Shown: positions 6,346 through 6,440 of the stretch, piece after piece | Position numbering within the stretch: position 1 is the stretch's first letter | Layout of the letters: each line of letters starts with the position of its first letter | From: Thiorhodovibrio sp. | Lineage (GTDB): Bacteria; Pseudomonadota; Gammaproteobacteria; Chromatiales; Chromatiaceae | Direction: 5' to 3' | Assembly (NCBI GenBank): GCA_007128075.1 | Contig: SKYD01000098.1 | Location: 1 to 6,440, forward strand | Length of the DNA stretch: 6,440 nucleotides | Position numbers and translations under genes: made by a program | The notes under the pieces: model-generated | Databases searched by the model: none | Seen by the model: the letters and a program-made list of their open reading frames with translations, nothing else | What the model was told of the DNA's origin: nothing

Positions 6346-6440
6346 ATGCAGCTTGAACAATTGAAAACTCTGATTTTAGAAACCCTGAATGATATGAAGG
6401 CCAAAGACATCACGGTGATGGATGTCCGCGACCGAACCAG
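6346..6440 (+). CDS. rsfS: Ribosomal silencing factor RsfS, N-terminal fragment (runs off the window)
   Basis: RsfS binds ribosomal protein L14 on the 50S subunit and blocks subunit joining when cells starve. The visible 31 codons begin MQLEQLKTLILETLNDMKAK and continue DITVMDVRDRTS, matching the conserved family start (a helix with L-x-x-L-x-D-x-KAKDI-x-V-x-DVR). The gene starts two bases after the nadD stop, the usual nadD-rsfS arrangement; rlmH commonly follows but lies outside the window. No strong ribosome binding site is present (the upstream bases are the end of nadD), which fits translation coupled to nadD. Confidence 0.9.
   Translation, partial: MQLEQLKTLILETLNDMKAKDITVMDVRDRT

Overview
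The window looks like chromosomal DNA of a gammaproteobacterium. The signs are the order proA-nadD-rsfS, a terminator-bearing leader directly in front of rimP, and a classical DsbB. Genus cannot be read from the sequence. No insertion sequence, phage gene, CRISPR array, tRNA or rRNA was seen.

Layout, left half (minus strand). The window opens inside rimP, the ribosome maturation factor gene that usually heads the rimP-nusA-infB operon; only its first 26 codons are present. In front of it lies a structured leader with three hairpins, the last of which has the form of an intrinsic terminator ending 15 bases before the start codon, so transcriptional attenuation of rimP is likely. A second intrinsic terminator (205-227) follows dsbB, which encodes the inner-membrane quinone reductase that reoxidises DsbA. 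dsbB and the next gene diverge from a roughly 200-base intergenic region.

Right half (plus strand). A very large sensor gene encodes 1100 residues with five recognisable modules: an AmiC/UrtA-like ligand-binding domain without a signal peptide, a PAS domain, GGDEF, EAL, and a C-terminal BLUF blue-light domain. All diagnostic residues of the last three modules are intact. It is the outstanding item here: one soluble protein that seems built to integrate a small molecule, a PAS-sensed signal and blue light into cyclic di-GMP synthesis and breakdown. Only 26 bases later comes proA (proline biosynthesis), then nadD (NAD biosynthesis) and the start of rsfS (ribosomal silencing factor). No terminator lies between any of these genes, so the sensor may share a transcript with this housekeeping cluster.

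The functional calls rest on visible motifs and remembered family signatures; no database search was done.
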